DNA of 37,953 nt. Origin: Candidatus Poribacteria bacterium (GTDB lineage Bacteria > Poribacteria > WGA-4E > WGA-3G). The notes under the pieces are model-generated. The model was not told the DNA's origin. It saw nothing but the letters and a program-made list of their open reading frames with translations, and did not search any database. Shown piece by piece: positions 1 through 7,581 of this stretch (positions within the stretch are counted from its first letter, which is position 1; every line of letters begins with the position of its first letter). The translations under genes and the position numbers were made by a program. The stretch covers positions 1 through 37,953 of the forward strand of contig VXMD01000017.1 in assembly GCA_009841255.1 (NCBI GenBank). The letters run 5' to 3'.

Positions 1-151
1 ACGCCCCATTGGGTCCGTGGCAGTTGAGGCAGCTCTGCTCAAAAATCGCATACGCTTGCTGGGCAAGATTTTCCTGGGCATCTACCGTTCGGTAACCGAA
101 GATGAGTATCAACAGACACACAAGTGCGCTGGAAAGTTTCCAAACCTTCAT
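1..151 (-). CDS. Exported c-type cytochrome, N-terminal fragment (cut by window edge)
   Basis: Reading from an ATG at 151 toward base 1 gives about 50 residues beginning MKVWKLSSALVCLLI, a signal peptide with a cleavage-like VDAQ site, followed by a CLNCHG heme-attachment motif (CxxCH) near residue 43. An AGGAG ribosome binding site lies seven bases before the ATG. The spacing of the CxxCH after a short AIFEQS helix resembles the Planctomycete-type cytochrome domain (PSCyt1), which usually heads DUF1549/DUF1553 proteins. That family assignment is inference because only the N-terminus is in the window. The protein should act outside the cytoplasmic membrane and bind heme covalently. Confidence 0.72.
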   Translation of the reverse strand, partial: MKVWKLSSALVCLLILIFGYRTVDAQENLAQQAYAIFEQSCLNCHGPNGA

Positions 152-271
152 AATTTCTCCTAAGGGATTCTGATTTGTCCGGATTTCGTAGCGTCCCCTC
201 GTCAGTATCTGTTATGAGAGGCACAGACTCACAGTCTACGCTACAACGATAGCAACTCACTTAATTTTTGT

Positions 272-1093
272 CTATTCCTTGAAGGAAGCCGTAACCCGCG
301 GGATACTCTCCTCACAGGCGAACCGTTCGATGCTGGAGGCACCCACGAAGCCAACGGCATCCGTTTTCTCGTTGATAAACGCCGCCTCTGGTGCCTTTGA
401 GATGGGACCCCCGTGTGCCAAGCAGAGGACATCCGGGTTCACGGCTCTTGCTGCATCGCAAATCTCCTGCACCCGCACCGCCGCATCTTCAAGTGTGAAA
501 GCCGTCTCCGCACCGATCGTGCCGCCTACCGTCGTTCCCATGTGCGCGATGATGACATCCGCCCCGACCTTCGCCATATTTTCAGACTCTTCCGGGTTGA
601 AAACATAGACGATGGTGAACAGATCCATCTCATGCGCGATACCGATTGTTTCTACCTCTTTGTAGAAACCCATCCCTGTTTCTTCAAGCGTTACCCGAAA
701 AGTTCCGTCAATCACGCCAACGGTCGGGAAGTTATTAACCCCGTCGAATCCGACATCTCGGACCTGCTTAAGAAAGTTGCTCATCCGGCGCGTCGGGTCT
801 GTACCGTTGACACCCGCAATCACAGGGGTCTCCTTGACAACGGGTAGCACTTCACGTTCACCCATCTCCATAACGATGGCATTCGCGTCACCATAAGCCA
901 AAAGTCCAGCGCAGGAACCGAACCCCGACATCCGGTAGCGACCGGAATTGTAAATCACAATCAGGTCCGCCCCACCCTGTTCCGCAAATTTCGCCGTGAT
1001 ACCTGTTCCCGCCCCCACAGCCAGTAAGGGTTTATCTCTATCCAATTCTGTCTTCAGTCGTTCTAAAACTTGATCTCGTCTATAATCTGGCAT
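272..1093 (-). CDS. PEP-hydrolase-family TIM-barrel protein
   Basis: This 273-residue protein matches the PEP_hydrolase / TIM-barrel signal transduction family (PF09370) by overall sequence: LLAVGAGTGITAKFAEQGG and LIVIYNSGRYRM near the N-terminus, a VNGTDP loop, NNFPTVGVIDG, VIIAHMGTTVGGTIG, and a C-terminal AHGGPISKAPE / VGFVGASSIER barrel end. Members are related to phosphoenolpyruvate mutase-type barrels, and the true substrate is often unknown. It is cytoplasmic with no signal peptide. The ATG is preceded by GCAAGGAATAATTAAAAT, part of a dispersed repeat that supplies the ribosome binding site. It lies 161 bp downstream of the sulfatase-like gene on the same strand and may share its transcript. 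Confidence 0.85.
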   Translation of the reverse strand: MPDYRRDQVLERLKTELDRDKPLLAVGAGTGITAKFAEQGGADLIVIYNSGRYRMSGFGSCAGLLAYGDANAIVMEMGEREVLPVVKETPVIAGVNGTDPTRRMSNFLKQVRDVGFDGVNNFPTVGVIDGTFRVTLEETGMGFYKEVETIGIAHEMDLFTIVYVFNPEESENMAKVGADVIIAHMGTTVGGTIGAETAFTLEDAAVRVQEICDAARAVNPDVLCLAHGGPISKAPEAAFINEKTDAVGFVGASSIERFACEESIPRVTASFKE

Positions 1094-1144
1094 ATTTTAA
1101 TTATTCCTTGCGATTCGGTTAGGTGGGTTAGATGATGTTGCAGG
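1094..1144 (-). repeat. Repeat family C copy carrying the ribosome binding site of the gene at 272-1093
   Basis: On the minus strand this reads CCTGCAACATC...CCCACCTAACCGAATCGCAAGGAATAATTAAAAT and then the ATG. The same block occurs before the genes starting at 37867 and 23795, and in opposite orientation after 19931. The CAAGGA core is a plausible Shine-Dalgarno sequence, so the repeat itself appears to provide translation initiation. Confidence 0.7.
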
Positions 1145-1220
1145 CTACGCGCTTGGGTCTACTTTTTAATCCCTCTTTGCGGTTCGGTACTGACTGCTGA
1201 TAGCCAACTGCTGACTGCGA

Positions 1221-1253
1221 CGCAAGCCGCGTGTGGGAAACCTGCGGGACAAT
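1221..1253 (+). repeat. Repeat family B, degenerate stem-loop copy
   Basis: This is CGCAAGCCGCGTGTGGG followed by AAACCTGCGGGACAAT. It shares the CGCAAGCCGCGTGTG left part and the GGGACAAT tail with the copies at 11259, 23657, 29731, 29825 and 31364, but the right arm is altered and the hairpin is weak. It sits directly after the stop of the sulfatase-like gene. Confidence 0.65.
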
Positions 1254-1254
1254 G

Positions 1255-2649
1255 CTATTCGTCCCGAGATTTCGCCTGTAAACGTGCCGCTGCCCCGGCA
1301 TCCCCGATGTGCATCGTGTTGTATGCTTGTTCGGAGGTCTTGAACGGACCAACACCTTTATGTCCGTGCCAATCCCCCTGCGTCATAATCGGATTCGTCA
1401 AACCCGTCTCCTGTTCTCTCTGGAGAATCCAGCTCTTCATGCGTGTTTCGAGCATATTGACGATATCTGGATGCTCATCAACGAGATTGTTGTTCTCATC
1501 AGGATCTTGGATAAGGTTATAGAGTTCTACAGGAGGTTTAAAATGGAAATCGGGTTCAAGCGCAACGATGAGTTTCCATTCAGGGGTACGCCAGCCATGC
1601 TTCCGCATCCACGTGCATTCTGTAATGTAGAATTCACTCTCGTAAGAGGTAATCTCACCGTTCATTAAAGGGGTGAGGCTCTCTCCATCGAATGCGATGT
1701 CTGATTCGAGGTCTGCTAATTCAAGGAGTGTCGGCACGAGATCTTTGTGTTGATTGTATCCAGCAACCCGTTTTCCGGCAGGCACTCGCCCAGGATAACG
1801 GATAATGAGCGGTACATGTAGCGTGACATCGTAGAGTCCGTGATGATCGAACCAACATTCGTGGTCATAAAGGGTTTCGCCGTGGTCTCCATTGATAACG
1901 ACGATTGTCTCATCCAACACGCCACGCGTTTCAAGGGCATTGAAGAGCGTCTGAATGCACGCATCCATATAAGCGATAGCACCGTCGTATTGCGCGATGA
2001 CGTAATCTTTATCCGTAATTCCCGGTGGCATCCATGAAGCAAAGTAATCGCAAAACGGCTTAAACGTCATCACCGGTTCCATGGAGGTGTTGCTCGGATC
2101 GCATTCATCACCGTGATAGAACATCCGTTCATAAGGAGCAGGCGGCAAATAAGGTGAGTGTGGGTCCATGTGGCGTAGGAATAGAAAAAAAGGTTTCTCA
2201 TCGCTCTGATCTATGAGTCTATTGAGTTCTGGGAGCGTGGTTTTGTTGAGATTTTCCGCTTTCGGACTACGTCCAGTGTCATCGGGACCCCATCCAGAGT
2301 AGTCAAGATAGGTATCAAATCCGCGTGCACTCGGTCCGCCGAATCCGACACAGGTGGTGTCATAGCCTGCGTCCCGGAGGATTTCTGGCAACGTTTTGAC
2401 CTCTTCGCGAAGCGGTCCTTGGTGCCGCAAAGCAACGACCTGCGTACTGAACGTATCCAACCCAGTCAGCATTGACGCATAAGCACTCGTCGTTGGAATG
2501 TGTGGACTATACGTTTTTTCAAAGAGGGTGCCACTTTCTGCAAAGCGGTCGATGTGAGGCGTCGTCAGTCGGTGATACCCGTAACAACTCATGTGTGTCG
2601 CGAGTAGTGAATCAACTCCCAGCAATACAATATTTGGCTGTTTTGCCAT
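1255..2649 (-). CDS. Sulfatase/alkaline-phosphatase-superfamily hydrolase with Thr at the nucleophile position
   Basis: This 464-residue protein has the sulfatase fold: NIVLLGVDSL (D13), YGYHRLTTPHID, the nucleophile region ending SMLTG (residues 59-63), DPHSPY, NGDHGE (D255, H256), HHGLYDVTLHVPLIIR, and a C-terminal ELYNLIQDPDENNNLVDEHP segment typical of sulfatases. Aligning SMLTG with the usual CxPSRASLLTG puts Thr53 where the formylglycine-forming Cys or Ser should be and Tyr57 in place of Arg. The second Asp of the N-terminal DD pair is Ser14. It therefore probably cannot make formylglycine. A Thr nucleophile, as in phosphodiesterase and phosphotransferase relatives, is the more likely chemistry. 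No signal peptide is seen. The ribosome binding site is CAAGGA, within a truncated family C repeat. Confidence 0.85.
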   Translation of the reverse strand: MAKQPNIVLLGVDSLLATHMSCYGYHRLTTPHIDRFAESGTLFEKTYSPHIPTTSAYASMLTGLDTFSTQVVALRHQGPLREEVKTLPEILRDAGYDTTCVGFGGPSARGFDTYLDYSGWGPDDTGRSPKAENLNKTTLPELNRLIDQSDEKPFFLFLRHMDPHSPYLPPAPYERMFYHGDECDPSNTSMEPVMTFKPFCDYFASWMPPGITDKDYVIAQYDGAIAYMDACIQTLFNALETRGVLDETIVVINGDHGETLYDHECWFDHHGLYDVTLHVPLIIRYPGRVPAGKRVAGYNQHKDLVPTLLELADLESDIAFDGESLTPLMNGEITSYESEFYITECTWMRKHGWRTPEWKLIVALEPDFHFKPPVELYNLIQDPDENNNLVDEHPDIVNMLETRMKSWILQREQETGLTNPIMTQGDWHGHKGVGPFKTSEQAYNTMHIGDAGAAARLQAKSRDE

Positions 2650-2672
2650 TTTTTAAATGTTCCTTGCGGTTA
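2650..2672 (-). repeat. Truncated repeat family C copy at a start codon
   Basis: The minus strand reads TTTAACCGCAAGGAACATTTAAAA immediately before the ATG of the sulfatase-like gene. Only the CCGCAAGGAA...TTAAAA core of family C is kept; the upstream CACCTGACCGAA part is missing. It provides the likely Shine-Dalgarno sequence. Confidence 0.5.
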
Positions 2673-2855
2673 AACGATGTGGCTTGGGCTTAATCACTCT
2701 CCTCTCGGGAGCTGAAGAAACACCCCGCTGACTCTCACTGCGAGGCAACACGCGCATTCAGCGTTGATTCGTAAAAACCCCTCCACTTCGTTATGGGCTT
2801 GGTTTTTGGTGGCATGGAAACCATCAGATATTTGTATGAAATCAGGGTTTACCCC

Positions 2856-3662
2856 TTAAGCGTCCCAGTCCTTATGCCAAATAAGCGTATTCTGAATATC
2901 GTCGTTAAGCACATCGCCAATTTCCAGTGAGTTAAAATAGGGTTCCGGCAGAATATTTCGCTTTCCATTGAAAGTGCATCCATCGGGCATGAAACCGCAT
3001 GTCATTGCTCTACGATGATGGATCGTCATATTTGCGCCAGCACCATGGGCGACGAGTCCGCTGTGCCATGCGATAGAGCCTGCGGGACAAGGAGCACACT
3101 GCGGTTCAATCTGTTTCCATTCTGGATATACGTTAAACAGTTCACCGATATTTATTCCAATGCCGACATTATCAAAGCGGGCTGTTTTATGGGTGCCGGG
3201 GAGATACCACATACATCCGTTCGCAAGTGTGGCATCGTCCAGCGCAACCCAGAACGAGACGGCATCCCGTGAATCAAAGGACCAGTACGGGACATCGAGA
3301 TGCCATGCGGTGGGATTGCCATGGGGCGGTTTAATTAGTGCTTGATCGTGCCAAATCCGCACACCATCGACATCCGTTAACTGTGCTGCCATCTTACCGA
3401 GTCTCGGATCGTGCACCAGTTTCCGCATACCCGTATGTGTGTCTGATAGACGGAGACACTGTGTAAAGACGCGTGCGTAAAACTGCTTGGCATCCATCTG
3501 GTTCGTCATGAATTTTACTGAATTTCCGAGCCGTTCCTCAACGGATTCATCGGTACAACGTCGCCACTCCGTCAATTCCTCAGCATCAAGAAAGTTCTCA
3601 ATGACAAGAAAGCCGTTTTCCTGATAAAAATTAATTTGTGATTCGGTGAGTTCGTTCTGCAT
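2856..3662 (-). CDS. Phytanoyl-CoA dioxygenase (PhyH) family oxygenase
   Basis: This 268-residue member of the Fe(II)/2-oxoglutarate-dependent PhyH family hydroxylates a small-molecule substrate that cannot be named from sequence. The iron ligands are visible: H121 and D123 in AWHLDVPYW, and the distal H206 in LVAHGAGANM. Arg217 or Arg218 is placed to bind 2-oxoglutarate. The N-terminus (ESQINFYQENGFLVIENFL) and the middle motif WVALDDATLANGCMWYLPGTH are characteristic. A strong AGGAGAAGG site precedes the ATG. It is transcribed with, or just upstream of, the sulfatase-like gene; the 206-bp gap between them holds no gene that I can see. Confidence 0.9.
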   Translation of the reverse strand: MQNELTESQINFYQENGFLVIENFLDAEELTEWRRCTDESVEERLGNSVKFMTNQMDAKQFYARVFTQCLRLSDTHTGMRKLVHDPRLGKMAAQLTDVDGVRIWHDQALIKPPHGNPTAWHLDVPYWSFDSRDAVSFWVALDDATLANGCMWYLPGTHKTARFDNVGIGINIGELFNVYPEWKQIEPQCAPCPAGSIAWHSGLVAHGAGANMTIHHRRAMTCGFMPDGCTFNGKRNILPEPYFNSLEIGDVLNDDIQNTLIWHKDWDA

Positions 3663-3795
3663 TCTCCACCTTCTCCTTTCAATCCTTTTACGCTTCGGCT
3701 TGCGAGAAAACCTTTATGGAATTGTATCATATAAGCCAGAAATAGACAACTGAAAACTGACAACTAAACAACACTGCCTAAATTCGCTTTAAATC

Positions 3796-3825
3796 TTGAA
3801 TTGGGACGTTCAATTGTGATATAAT
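3796..3825 (+). promoter_or_regulatory. Sigma-70-type promoter with embedded inverted repeat
   Basis: TTGAAT (3796-3801) and a consensus TATAAT (3820-3825) are separated by 18 bp, about 57 bp before the HTH regulator gene. An inverted repeat TTGAA-8 nt-TTCAA (3796-3813) overlaps the -35 and spacer, a natural place for autoregulatory binding by the SufR-like product. The promoter is read from sequence only. Confidence 0.6.
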
Positions 3826-3881
3826 TTAAAAAAATGAGAGAGTAGAGTCTTATTTGCAATCCTGTTCTGTGAGGAAGTCCC

Positions 3882-4514
3882 ATGAATTGCGAAATGAGTG
3901 AAACCCGAATGCGAATCCTGCAACTGCTGAAAATGCGTGCCGGTATGACTATCGGTCAACTGAAAGAGGCTTTGCATATCAGTCAGATGGGGATCCGACA
4001 ACACCTTGCTATACTTGAGGCAGAGGGGTTGGTCGAACACTACCGGGAAAAGCAGGGACGTGGTCGTCCACCTCATATCTATCAATTGACCGATGCGGCA
4101 AATAGCCTCTTCCCCACGACCTACGCCAACTTTGCCGTTGGATTGATGCATGAAGTCGCCAAATTCAACGGACCAGGTTTCATCAACAAAGTCTTTCGAG
4201 GTCGGATGAAATCGCAGTTACAGACGTATCAACAACGGCTTCAAGGGAAGACGCTATCCGAACGCGTTAAAGAACTTGCCCATATCCGTGATGAAGAGGG
4301 ATACATGGCGCGCTTTGATGAAGATGAGGACGATTACGTCTTAACGGAACACAATTGTCCTATAGCCTTGATTGCGCAAGAATACCCACACGTCTGCGAA
4401 ATGGAAACGACACTCTTCCGGCAATCCTTAGACGCAAAAGTCGTTCGAGTAGAACATCTCATGCAAGGAAGCCATAAATGTTGCTACCGGATTTCTAAAG
4501 CCCGCGAAGAGTAA
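3882..4514 (+). CDS. SufR-like winged-helix iron-sulfur regulator
   Basis: This 210-residue protein has an N-terminal winged helix (RMRILQLLKMRAGMTIGQL, SQMGIRQHLAILEAEGLV) followed by a wing RGRGRPPHIYQLT-like segment, a helical middle region, and a C-terminal Cys region: HNCPIALIAQEYPHVC (C159-x12-C172) and SHKCCYRI (C200, C201). SufR proteins carry C-x12-C-x13-C-x14-C. Here the first, second and fourth positions match (C159, C172, C201), while the third is Lys186. A [4Fe-4S]- or [2Fe-2S]-sensing repressor is therefore likely, though cluster binding is unproven. GAGGAAG precedes the ATG. It is followed 47 bp later by the ferredoxin gene, so it may regulate its own operon. Confidence 0.8.
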   Translation: MNCEMSETRMRILQLLKMRAGMTIGQLKEALHISQMGIRQHLAILEAEGLVEHYREKQGRGRPPHIYQLTDAANSLFPTTYANFAVGLMHEVAKFNGPGFINKVFRGRMKSQLQTYQQRLQGKTLSERVKELAHIRDEEGYMARFDEDEDDYVLTEHNCPIALIAQEYPHVCEMETTLFRQSLDAKVVRVEHLMQGSHKCCYRISKAREE

Positions 4515-4561
4515 GGTGCCGAGCGAACGCAGCGCATAACTCTCAGGGATGGAACCTAAAG

Positions 4562-5152
4562 ATGCCTGATGAAACGGGGAGACGCGGCTTTTTCAAGGAA
4601 GCCTTGAACCAACTCATCCAACCGGTCGCCGAATTTCTGGATGACAGGATAAGCGATCATTTGCCTGCTGAGGCACCGAGTAACCGTCCGCTTTTCCGCC
4701 CTCCAGGGGCGTTACCTGAAGTGGAATTCTTAGAAAAGTGCCATCGGTGTGGCAACTGCGTCAAGAACTGTCCTGCAAACGCCATTTTCCCTTTACAGAC
4801 CACCCAACCCGACATCGCGAATACACCTTATATCGATCCTGAAGAACAGCCATGCGTCATCTGCGATTCATTGGCGTGTATGTACGTCTGTCCCAGCGGC
4901 GCTTTGCAAACCGTTTATGCTGAAGATATTAAAATCGGTTTGGCAATTTTCAGGGCCGAAACCTGTCTTCGGACCAAAGATGTAGATTGTACTTATTGTG
5001 TCGATACGTGTCCGATTGGCGAGGATGCGATTCACTTCACGTCAGCCGGCGTTGTAGAGGTTATTGACGCTGGATGCACAGGATGCGGAGTATGTCAATA
5101 CGCCTGTCCAACTTCACCAAAGTCGATAGTTATTGAACCTCTCACTGCGTGA
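4562..5152 (+). CDS. NapG/MauM-like ferredoxin with four Cys clusters
   Basis: This 196-residue electron-transfer protein shows Cys clusters in order: CHRCGNCVKNCP, CVICDSLACMYVCP, CLRTKDVDCTYCVDTCP and CTGCGVCQYACP. Each should bind a [4Fe-4S] cluster, in the layout of the MauM/NapG/NapF ferredoxins. The N-terminus GRRGFFKEAL resembles a Tat-type start, but no hydrophobic stretch follows, so it is probably cytoplasmic or peripheral. The gene follows the SufR-like regulator and overlaps the next gene through a GTGA junction (5149-5152), which implies a transcriptional unit. The redox partner cannot be named from the window. Confidence 0.88.
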   Translation: MPDETGRRGFFKEALNQLIQPVAEFLDDRISDHLPAEAPSNRPLFRPPGALPEVEFLEKCHRCGNCVKNCPANAIFPLQTTQPDIANTPYIDPEEQPCVICDSLACMYVCPSGALQTVYAEDIKIGLAIFRAETCLRTKDVDCTYCVDTCPIGEDAIHFTSAGVVEVIDAGCTGCGVCQYACPTSPKSIVIEPLTA

Positions 5153-5769
5153 GATCTCAAATATTGGTTTCGGATATATCTGATTGTATTTCGCACCTTT
5201 CCGAAAAAAACATGTCTGTACTTATACAAATACTTATGCAGAGTACTGTAGGAGGGCAAAACCTACGCGATATCAAACCGCCCTTAGAGGTCCCACAGAA
5301 TCTGCAGCTTTATTTTATCGGTGGTACAGTAGTCATACTCGGCTGTGTGGTTATCTTGGCATGGTACCATCTCCAAAAACGCCGCCAATCGCTGCCGCTC
5401 CCTGTAACGGATGAGAATGACACACCGTTGGCACATGAGATAGCATACGAAAAACTGTCGGCGATTGAGGCATCGGATTGGCTAACACGTGGCGACATGG
5501 AGACGTATCATACCCAAATTGCGCATGTCCTCCGTCAATATATCGATGCACGTTATCAAATTCCAGCATTGGAATTGACAACGACTGGATTGTTTCAAGC
5601 AATGCTACGTGCTGAAATAGCCGTTCCCTACGTTGAGCGGACGCGACAACTACTCGCCAACTGTGATATGGTAAAATTTGCAACCTATCAACCGGAATTA
5701 ACAGAGGCATCTGCACAGATAGCAGACGCTCGCTGGATTGTTGACGAAACGAAATCCCTTACGTCATAG
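5149..5769 (+). CDS. Single-pass membrane protein, DUF4381-like
   Basis: This protein has up to 206 residues. It begins with a short non-cytoplasmic segment containing LRDIKPPLEVPQNL, then one transmembrane helix (YFIGGTVVILGCVVILAWYH), then a soluble helical domain with LRQYIDARYQIPALELTTTG and ANCDMVKFATYQPE. That arrangement is characteristic of DUF4381-type proteins found in MoxR/DUF58/BatA-type loci. Such genes (DUF58 and BatA-like) occur about 5.5 kb downstream, separated by the GNAT/tnpB region and the partner-switching set. The start is uncertain: a GTG at 5149 overlaps the ferredoxin stop, and ATG codons at 5212 or 5236 lack clear ribosome binding sites. The gene ends 4 bp before the convergent GNAT remnant, with no visible terminator between. 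Confidence 0.65.
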   Translation: MRSQILVSDISDCISHLSEKNMSVLIQILMQSTVGGQNLRDIKPPLEVPQNLQLYFIGGTVVILGCVVILAWYHLQKRRQSLPLPVTDENDTPLAHEIAYEKLSAIEASDWLTRGDMETYHTQIAHVLRQYIDARYQIPALELTTTGLFQAMLRAEIAVPYVERTRQLLANCDMVKFATYQPELTEASAQIADARWIVDETKSLTS

Positions 5770-5773
5770 ACCC

Positions 5774-6307
5774 CTACAACTGAATCTTCAACAGTCCATA
5801 AGTCCAATCCGAAATCTGATAACCGAAGTTACTGTAAAAGAGAAAGGCACGATAATTTTCCCAATCGGTGCTAATCGCAGCGTGCCGATATCCGATATTA
5901 CGCATCTCGTGGAATGTTCGTTGGAGCAAATGGCGACCTATGCCCTGTCCCTGAAATTCGTCCTTCACACCAAGCCACGTAGTGTGGAACCAATCTTGCG
6001 CGTCAGAGCGGTCCGAAAACTCACCGCCCGATACAGACTGACAATTGCCGATCTCTATTCCATCGCGAAGCGCTTGCACAGTGCAGTTTGGGCGTTCGCC
6101 TCTACCGGGTTCCCAATGCACAGAAAACTCCAGCTGCAGTGTCAGTCCGATTGGAACGACAGTGTAGTTTTCCCATGTTAAAAATACCTCACCCAACTTA
6201 CGCTGGTACTTTTTATACCCCAGAAGTGCTTGAACCTGTCCAAGAGTCGTCGAGAGGTAAGCGTATCTAAAATGGTAAAACCGGTACCGGTAATCCTGAG
6301 GGAAGGC
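5774..6307 (-). pseudogene. GNAT acetyltransferase, C-terminal portion separated from its start by an IS insertion
   Basis: The frame is open from 6307 to the stop at 5774. It reads AFPQDYRYRFYHFRYAYLS, then LGQVQALLGYKKYQRKLGE, then a GNAT domain with the acetyl-CoA loop EFQGQGIGRHLL and the AISTDWENYRAFLFYSNFGY motif. A TTG at 6196 could start a shorter protein of about 140 residues, but coding sequence clearly continues upstream to the edge of the tnpB element. The matching N-terminus lies on the other side of the element (7582-7761). The protein looks like a two-domain GNAT whose first domain is disrupted. The acetyl-CoA site of the second domain is intact, so a residual product is possible. 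Confidence 0.8.
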
Positions 6308-6390
6308 GTTGAACCCTCTCCAGACTAAAGTCTGGAGATTCCTTTTGTTCCTCGTGGGAACATTCTCCGCTCAGGCGGAGCAACATCGGC
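6308..6390 (-). ncRNA. Predicted right-end (omega/reRNA) guide scaffold of the TnpB element
   Basis: Reading the minus strand, hairpins occur at 6380-6365 (CTCCGC-4-GCGGAG, overlapping the tnpB stop), 6362-6346 (TGTTCC-5-GGAACA) and 6337-6318 (CTCCAGAC-4-GTCTGGAG), followed by AGGGTTCAAC at the element end. In known TnpB elements the guide RNA is processed from this region, and its guide is the flanking DNA. Here the guide would begin GCCTTCCCTCAGGATTACCG, inside the GNAT gene. The scaffold probably extends further upstream into the tnpB coding region. The RNA is inferred, not shown. Confidence 0.5.
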
Positions 6391-7573
6391 CTTCTAAGCG
6401 AATTCCGACGGGCGATGCCATAGTCGCCGCTACTGGGGTGCCTAAACACCCAAGATACTTTTGTCTTATATTAATCGCACCAACGCCATCGCGGTGCCAT
6501 TCAAACCCACACTTGCATTTGTAGTTACGCTTTTGAGGCTTATTCCTCTTACCGCAATTCAAACAAGTCTGTGAAGTATACGCCTCATTAATCACCTCCA
6601 CTTTGATACCTAAAGCCTCTGCTTTGTAGGTTATCAGTTGCGTGATTTTACCAAACGCCCACTGATGTAACTTTTGATTGGACTTTTTACCGTAATCTAT
6701 ATCATCGCGTATATGCGTTAAATCGCCCAAAACAATAGTGCCAACGCCTCGCTCTTCGCAAATCTTCACAAACTTTGTAGTATGCTTGTGTAAACCATCG
6801 CGTATCTGATTATCTATCTTTTTGATGCGTTTCCATTTACGTCGCACCAAGTGCCACCAACGCTGAGAATGACGCTCACACCTGTCTATCTTTGTGTTCA
6901 TAGACGCAATTACCTTATTCCTCAACCGGTATAAACTTCTAATATACCGCCCATTGAAAATCTCAGTAATCACACCATCATGAGACACCATAGGATGCAC
7001 CTCGCCAATGTCAACACCTACAACTCCTTCCGCTTCCGATTTCTCACTCTCATCAATCTTGTAAACAAAATGTAACTCATACTGACCCCTGTTATACACA
7101 AGATTGATGAGAGTAGGAGCATTTTTCATATCAAAGTTCTTTGGCAAATCTACCACCAAAGACTTACCACACCTACCATTAGACAAAACAACCTGCTTAC
7201 CAAACAAACCCTCTTTGAAACGAATTGCTGACTTTTTCCAAGTGGTTGTTTGAAAGCGTTTCTCTTTATGCGGAGGTCTGGCGGTTTTATCGCCATTACG
7301 TCTTAACACCCGAAAACCATACCAATTCTTGAAGTAACGCGAACGCACCTCTTGTATACTTTGTGAATGAATGGGTTGCGATTTACTTAACTTCTTATCC
7401 ATCCATAATTCACACGACTTAATACAAGGAAAGTAACCCCACGAACCATGCATATAACACCATACCTCCTGTAACGCCAAACACTCACCCCATACCGACG
7501 CTGAGGCAGAATTCAACTCATCCAAGTGTTCAGTATACGGGATCTTGAGTTTATAGGTTCGCATTTTTACCAT
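6371..7573 (-). CDS. tnpB: TnpB RNA-guided nuclease (IS605 OrfB family) with altered RuvC-II
   Basis: This 400-residue full-length TnpB has RuvC-I GVDIG (D188), RuvC-II IVLGDLTHIRDD (residues 280-291), a zinc-ribbon with C337, C340, C353 and C355 (CLNC and CKC), and RuvC-III HRDGVGAIN (D362). The canonical RuvC-II motif is an E-D-L type; here the Glu position is Gly283. A Glu occurs instead at E330 in INEAYTSQTC, as reported for TnpB lineages with a rearranged catalytic site. The C-terminal tail MASPVGIRLEGRCCSA is family-typical. The start may be 7573, or 7564 (MRTYKLKI), which is better spaced from GAGG. The frame is intact and the region looks more AT-rich than its neighbours, consistent with recent transfer. 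Confidence 0.93.
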   Translation of the reverse strand: MVKMRTYKLKIPYTEHLDELNSASASVWGECLALQEVWCYMHGSWGYFPCIKSCELWMDKKLSKSQPIHSQSIQEVRSRYFKNWYGFRVLRRNGDKTARPPHKEKRFQTTTWKKSAIRFKEGLFGKQVVLSNGRCGKSLVVDLPKNFDMKNAPTLINLVYNRGQYELHFVYKIDESEKSEAEGVVGVDIGEVHPMVSHDGVITEIFNGRYIRSLYRLRNKVIASMNTKIDRCERHSQRWWHLVRRKWKRIKKIDNQIRDGLHKHTTKFVKICEERGVGTIVLGDLTHIRDDIDYGKKSNQKLHQWAFGKITQLITYKAEALGIKVEVINEAYTSQTCLNCGKRNKPQKRNYKCKCGFEWHRDGVGAINIRQKYLGCLGTPVAATMASPVGIRLEGRCCSA

Positions 7574-7581
7574 ACCTCGTT

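Noticed and set aside
279-847. Long plus-strand open frames opposite the PEP-hydrolase-family gene
   Set aside because: They lack domain character and lie antisense to a clearly recognisable protein.
6196-6198. TTG start that would make the GNAT C-terminal part an independent ~140-residue gene
   Set aside because: Coding sequence with GNAT character continues upstream to the edge of the tnpB element, and no ribosome binding site precedes the TTG.
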